Part shown: piece after piece, positions 46,236-48,871 of the stretch | Layout of the letters: each line of letters starts with the position of its first letter | How positions within the stretch are numbered: the first letter of the stretch is position 1 | Assembly: GCA_028345955.1 (NCBI GenBank) | Contig: JAOMEO010000009.1 | Span: 1-48,871, forward strand | Source of the DNA: Candidatus Thioglobus sp. | GTDB lineage: Bacteria > Pseudomonadota > Gammaproteobacteria > PS1 > Pseudothioglobaceae | Length of the DNA stretch: 48,871 nucleotides | Direction of reading: 5' to 3' | The notes under the pieces: generated by a model | The model's database searches: none | Seen by the model: only the letters and a program-made list of their open reading frames with translations | What the model was told of the DNA's origin: nothing | Position numbers and translations under genes: made by a program

Positions 46236-47411
46236 ATGCAAACGAAGCTTCTTAGTGTTCTCAAGTATCAAAATAGTCGAATTGCCAGATATATAAGGAG
46301 CAATTTATTAACTCTCTTTTTTGCAATATTTTTCATTATTGGACTTGTTGTATTTGGTAATAGATTAGTACTGACATTTCAAGAAAGCTTTCAACGTGGT
46401 ATTCCCCTACAAGAGCTTATGCATTTGGTAAGTTTTAATATGATCAGGGATGTGTCTTTAATACTAACGCTATCTCTCTTTTTAGCCATTATTTTGACCA
46501 TATCTCAGTTATACAAAAATTCTGAGGCAATCGTGATGAATTCAATGGGCTTGAGTGATAAAAATTTTATTGTTTTTATTCAACCTCCTGTACTTTTAAC
46601 TTTTTTAATTGTATTTTTTCTGACAATCTATGCAGTTCCGTGGGCGAAGCAGCAAAAAAATATTATGGAAGAAGAGACTAAAAATGCCTCAGAGTTTTCT
46701 TTCATTACTGAAGGTGAATTTGAAGAATTTAAGCAAGGTAATATTGTTTTCTATGCCTCTGAATCTAAAACACTAGATACTGTTAGTGATCAAAATATGG
46801 AAGAAATATTTATCTACGCATCTAATAAAGGAGAACCAATTATTGTTCTAGCTTCAGAAGCGAAAAAATATATTGACCCCAGTAGTAATAGTATATATCT
46901 TCGCCTGAAAGAAGGTATTCGTTATCAAGGAATTCCTGGTGATGAAAATATAAATATTCTTAATTTTGATTTTTATGATTTAGAGATTGTTTCAGGCGAA
47001 GTGCAAAAAAAGTTAGCCGTTTATACAAAAATTGAGGGCAAAAGTACTATTGACCTGATTAAGGAAGGTGGGGCTTATGCTAATGCCGAGTTACAATGGC
47101 GTCTATCTCAACCAATCATGATTTTGATACTTTCTTTTTTTGGTGTTTTTCTTGGAAAGGCTTCACCTAGAGGCAGTAAAGGAATCAATCTTTTGATCGG
47201 TGTTATAGTATTTATGCTTTACAATAACGCATTGTTGGTAGCTAAAAGAGCCATTGAGCTTGGTCAAATAGATCCAGTAATTGGTCTTTGGGGAATACAT
47301 CTTCTAGTGCTAATGTTGTTAGTTTTGCTATATCAATTTAGAAAAGGGAGAATCGCTAAGTATATTGATAGAATATCCATCTTTAATATCAAAAAGGAAA
47401 GTCATGTCTAG
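46236..47411 (+). CDS. lptF: LPS export ABC transporter permease LptF
   Basis: Inner-membrane permease of the LptB2FGC complex that extracts LPS. From ATG 46236 it has 391 residues. A TTG two codons upstream is in frame and closer to the GGAAG SD-like sequence, so the start is slightly uncertain. Three hydrophobic segments are N-terminal (about 20-45, 68-88, 110-130), a periplasmic beta-jellyroll lies in the middle (about 135-265), and three more segments are C-terminal. The coupling helix region near the N-terminus ([16 protein letters not shown]) and [28 protein letters not shown] match LptF/LptG. Assignment to LptF over LptG rests on the N-terminal RYI..N and the periplasmic domain. No second permease gene follows. 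Confidence 0.85.
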   Translation: MQTKLLSVLKYQNSRIARYIRSNLLTLFFAIFFIIGLVVFGNRLVLTFQESFQRGIPLQELMHLVSFNMIRDVSLILTLSLFLAIILTISQLYKNSEAIVMNSMGLSDKNFIVFIQPPVLLTFLIVFFLTIYAVPWAKQQKNIMEEETKNASEFSFITEGEFEEFKQGNIVFYASESKTLDTVSDQNMEEIFIYASNKGEPIIVLASEAKKYIDPSSNSIYLRLKEGIRYQGIPGDENINILNFDFYDLEIVSGEVQKKLAVYTKIEGKSTIDLIKEGGAYANAELQWRLSQPIMILILSFFGVFLGKASPRGSKGINLLIGVIVFMLYNNALLVAKRAIELGQIDPVIGLWGIHLLVLMLLVLLYQFRKGRIAKYIDRISIFNIKKESHV

Positions 47412-47790
47412 TTCATCAAGTAAAATTCTAGAAGTTTTTGACAACCCTAACGTTGAGAGGGATTTTGTTATTCGCATTGATATTCCAGAATTTACTTGCC
47501 TGTGTCCTAAAACAGGTCAACCAGACTTTGCAACTCTACATTTAGAGTATATCGCTGACAAACGTTGTGTTGAACTTAAGGCTCTTAAAAACTATATTTG
47601 GTCTTTTCGTAACGAGGGAGCTTTTCATGAGGCTGTCACCAACCAAATTTTGGATGATCTGGTAGCTGTGCTTGATCCTCGTTTTATGCGCCTAAAGGCA
47701 ATATTTAATGTCAGAGGTGGTATATACACTACTGTAGAGTCTGAACACAGACAAAAAAATTGGTTGCCAAGAGATATAGTGAGTTTATGA
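47404..47790 (+). CDS. queF: NADPH-dependent 7-cyano-7-deazaguanine reductase QueF
   Basis: Reduces preQ0 to preQ1 in queuosine synthesis. I start at ATG 47404 ([10 protein letters not shown]), giving 128 residues, the unimodular YkvM-like form. The ORF could extend upstream only inside lptF. Motifs: [22 protein letters not shown], with the catalytic Cys34, then [28 protein letters not shown] and the final [15 protein letters not shown]. It overlaps lptF by 8 bp and pcnB by 4 bp (ATGA), so all three are probably coupled. Confidence 0.95.
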   Translation: MSSSSSKILEVFDNPNVERDFVIRIDIPEFTCLCPKTGQPDFATLHLEYIADKRCVELKALKNYIWSFRNEGAFHEAVTNQILDDLVAVLDPRFMRLKAIFNVRGGIYTTVESEHRQKNWLPRDIVSL

Positions 47791-48871
47791 AACCTATACG
47801 TCAAACCATTCAATTTGACAAAACATTAATAGATAAAGATGCAAAAAAGGTTATTAAAACCTTGAATAAAGCTGGTCATGAGGCCTACCTTGTAGGTGGT
47901 TGTATTAGAGATTTATTGATGGGCTATAAACCCAAAGACTTTGACATTGCTACCAGTGCCACTCCTGAACAGGTTCATAAAACTTTTAGGCGCTCCAGGC
48001 TTATTGGAAGGCGCTTCCGATTAGTGCACATTATGTTTTCATCTAGAAAATATATTGAAGTTGCAACTTTTCGTTCTGGGAAAGCAAAGACTACTAGTAA
48101 TGGTGCTATTGTTAGAGATAATCTTTATGGTTCTCTCAAAGAAGATGCTTTTCGTCGAGATTTTAGTGTTAATGGATTATATTATGACATTCAGAAATCT
48201 CAAGTCATTGACTATGTTGACGGTCTTAAGGCACTCAATAGTTCTGAAATTAGAATGATTGGAGACCCAGTAGAGCGTTTTAAGGAAGATCCTGTAAGAA
48301 TGATTAGAGCGATAAGATTCAAAGTTAAATTAGGAGCAAAAATAGATCCAAAAATCTCGAAATCTATCTCTAATCAAGCCCATTTGCTAGCTAACATACC
48401 TGCCGCCAGACTTTATGATGAATGTATTAAATTGTTTCATAACGAGAATGCTTATGAGGTTTTTGAACAACTTTTAAAATTCGGACTGCTGAATTACCTT
48501 TTTCCTCAGACTAAAGTAACTTCGTTTATAAATAAAACCCTAATGAATACATCAAAGCGTATCAAAAATGGTAAGCCTGTAACACCAGCGTTTCTGTTTG
48601 CTGTTTTTTTATGGGGAGCACAAAACAAACGCTTTAATGAACTTAATAAAAAGAAAAAATCTCGTATTTTGACAATGACACAAGCATCAGAAGATGTTAT
48701 TAGCAAACAAACTCAACAAGTTTTAATGCCGAGATGGCTTTCCGCTCGCGTTAAAGATATCTGGTTAATGCAATACCAGTTAGAGAACTGCAGCATAAAA
48801 AGAGCTAAAGAATTAATTAAGCATCCACGATTTCGAATGGCTTATGACTTTTTAGTTTTACGATCAGAAAG
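47787..48871 (+). CDS. pcnB: Poly(A) polymerase PcnB, 3'-truncated by the window edge
   Basis: Adds poly(A) tails to RNA 3' ends. About 361 codons are present and the frame is open to the end of the window (E. coli PcnB has ~465 residues). Class II nucleotidyltransferase core: [29 protein letters not shown] (the GG and DxD catalytic motif). The PcnB-type [13 protein letters not shown] follows, in place of the CCA-adding pattern. Then [32 protein letters not shown], and [14 protein letters not shown]. The last residues ([17 protein letters not shown]) correspond to the PcnB C-terminal PF..RAAYDFL motif, so only a short tail is missing. It overlaps queF by ATGA. Confidence 0.95.
   Translation, partial: MKPIRQTIQFDKTLIDKDAKKVIKTLNKAGHEAYLVGGCIRDLLMGYKPKDFDIATSATPEQVHKTFRRSRLIGRRFRLVHIMFSSRKYIEVATFRSGKAKTTSNGAIVRDNLYGSLKEDAFRRDFSVNGLYYDIQKSQVIDYVDGLKALNSSEIRMIGDPVERFKEDPVRMIRAIRFKVKLGAKIDPKISKSISNQAHLLANIPAARLYDECIKLFHNENAYEVFEQLLKFGLLNYLFPQTKVTSFINKTLMNTSKRIKNGKPVTPAFLFAVFLWGAQNKRFNELNKKKKSRILTMTQASEDVISKQTQQVLMPRWLSARVKDIWLMQYQLENCSIKRAKELIKHPRFRMAYDFLVLRSE

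Overview
The window is an AT-rich, gene-dense stretch of a gammaproteobacterial chromosome. I think it comes from a small-genome marine lineage, most likely the SUP05/Arctic96BD-19 group ('Candidatus Thioglobus' and relatives). That placement is an inference. It rests on low G+C, short intergenic spaces, lpxC and lptF (outer membrane), homodimeric aceE, and a DMSP demethylase (dmdA) beside otherwise ordinary housekeeping genes. I see no IS element, prophage, tRNA, rRNA operon or CRISPR array. The one RNA gene I can identify is the 4.5S SRP RNA next to dnaX.

Layout. 1-2.9 kb: end of dusA, then ftsA directly followed by lpxC, with no ftsZ between them. 3.0-8.8 kb: branched-chain amino acid block ilvB-ilvH-ilvC-pssA-leuA, with a leucine-rich leader peptide and hairpins in front of leuA. 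8.8-9.85 kb: a HolD/uracil-glycosylase-like small protein and queH. 9.85-12.1 kb (minus strand): argD-argF, preceded by a short ORF with paired Arg codons and an intrinsic terminator, an arrangement that looks like an attenuator. 12.2-16.1 kb: hpf, mgtE and a run of small accessory genes (DUF2007, VOC, LysE, GNAT, small membrane protein). 16.1-17.7 kb: an aldonolactone-oxidase-type flavoprotein bracketed by 22-bp direct repeats. 17.7-20.9 kb (minus): a DJ-1 protein, dmdA and a phosphomanno/phosphoglucomutase. 20.9-25.3 kb (plus): rseC, an orphan aceE and an MFS transporter. 25.3-29.6 kb (minus): a YbdK-like ligase, an N-formylglutamate-amidohydrolase-like protein, and pnp with a long 5' stem-loop. 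29.8-31.2 kb (plus): a BesD/ArpA-like Fe(II)/2OG oxygenase and a methyltransferase. 31.3-42.8 kb (minus): guaB, an SH3-domain protein, valS, recR, ybaB, dnaX, ffs, a D-amino-acid aminotransferase, dacA, rodA and a Mth938-like gene. 42.9-48.9 kb (plus): gltX, trxA, rho, lptF, queF and the start of pcnB.

How it fits together. Most genes serve core metabolism: branched-chain amino acids and arginine, envelope synthesis (lpxC, pssA, dacA, rodA, lptF), replication and repair (dnaX, recR, ybaB), RNA turnover and termination (pnp, rho, pcnB), translation (valS, gltX, hpf, ffs) and queuosine (queF, queH). The most interesting signals are regulatory or structural rather than new protein families. They are the leuA and argD leaders, an A9 slippage site placed where dnaX would yield a gamma subunit, the pnp leader stem-loop, and the direct-repeat-flanked oxidase cassette. 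The oxygenase-methyltransferase pair is the best candidate for undescribed small-molecule chemistry. All calls come from reading the sequence; no database search or structure prediction was run.
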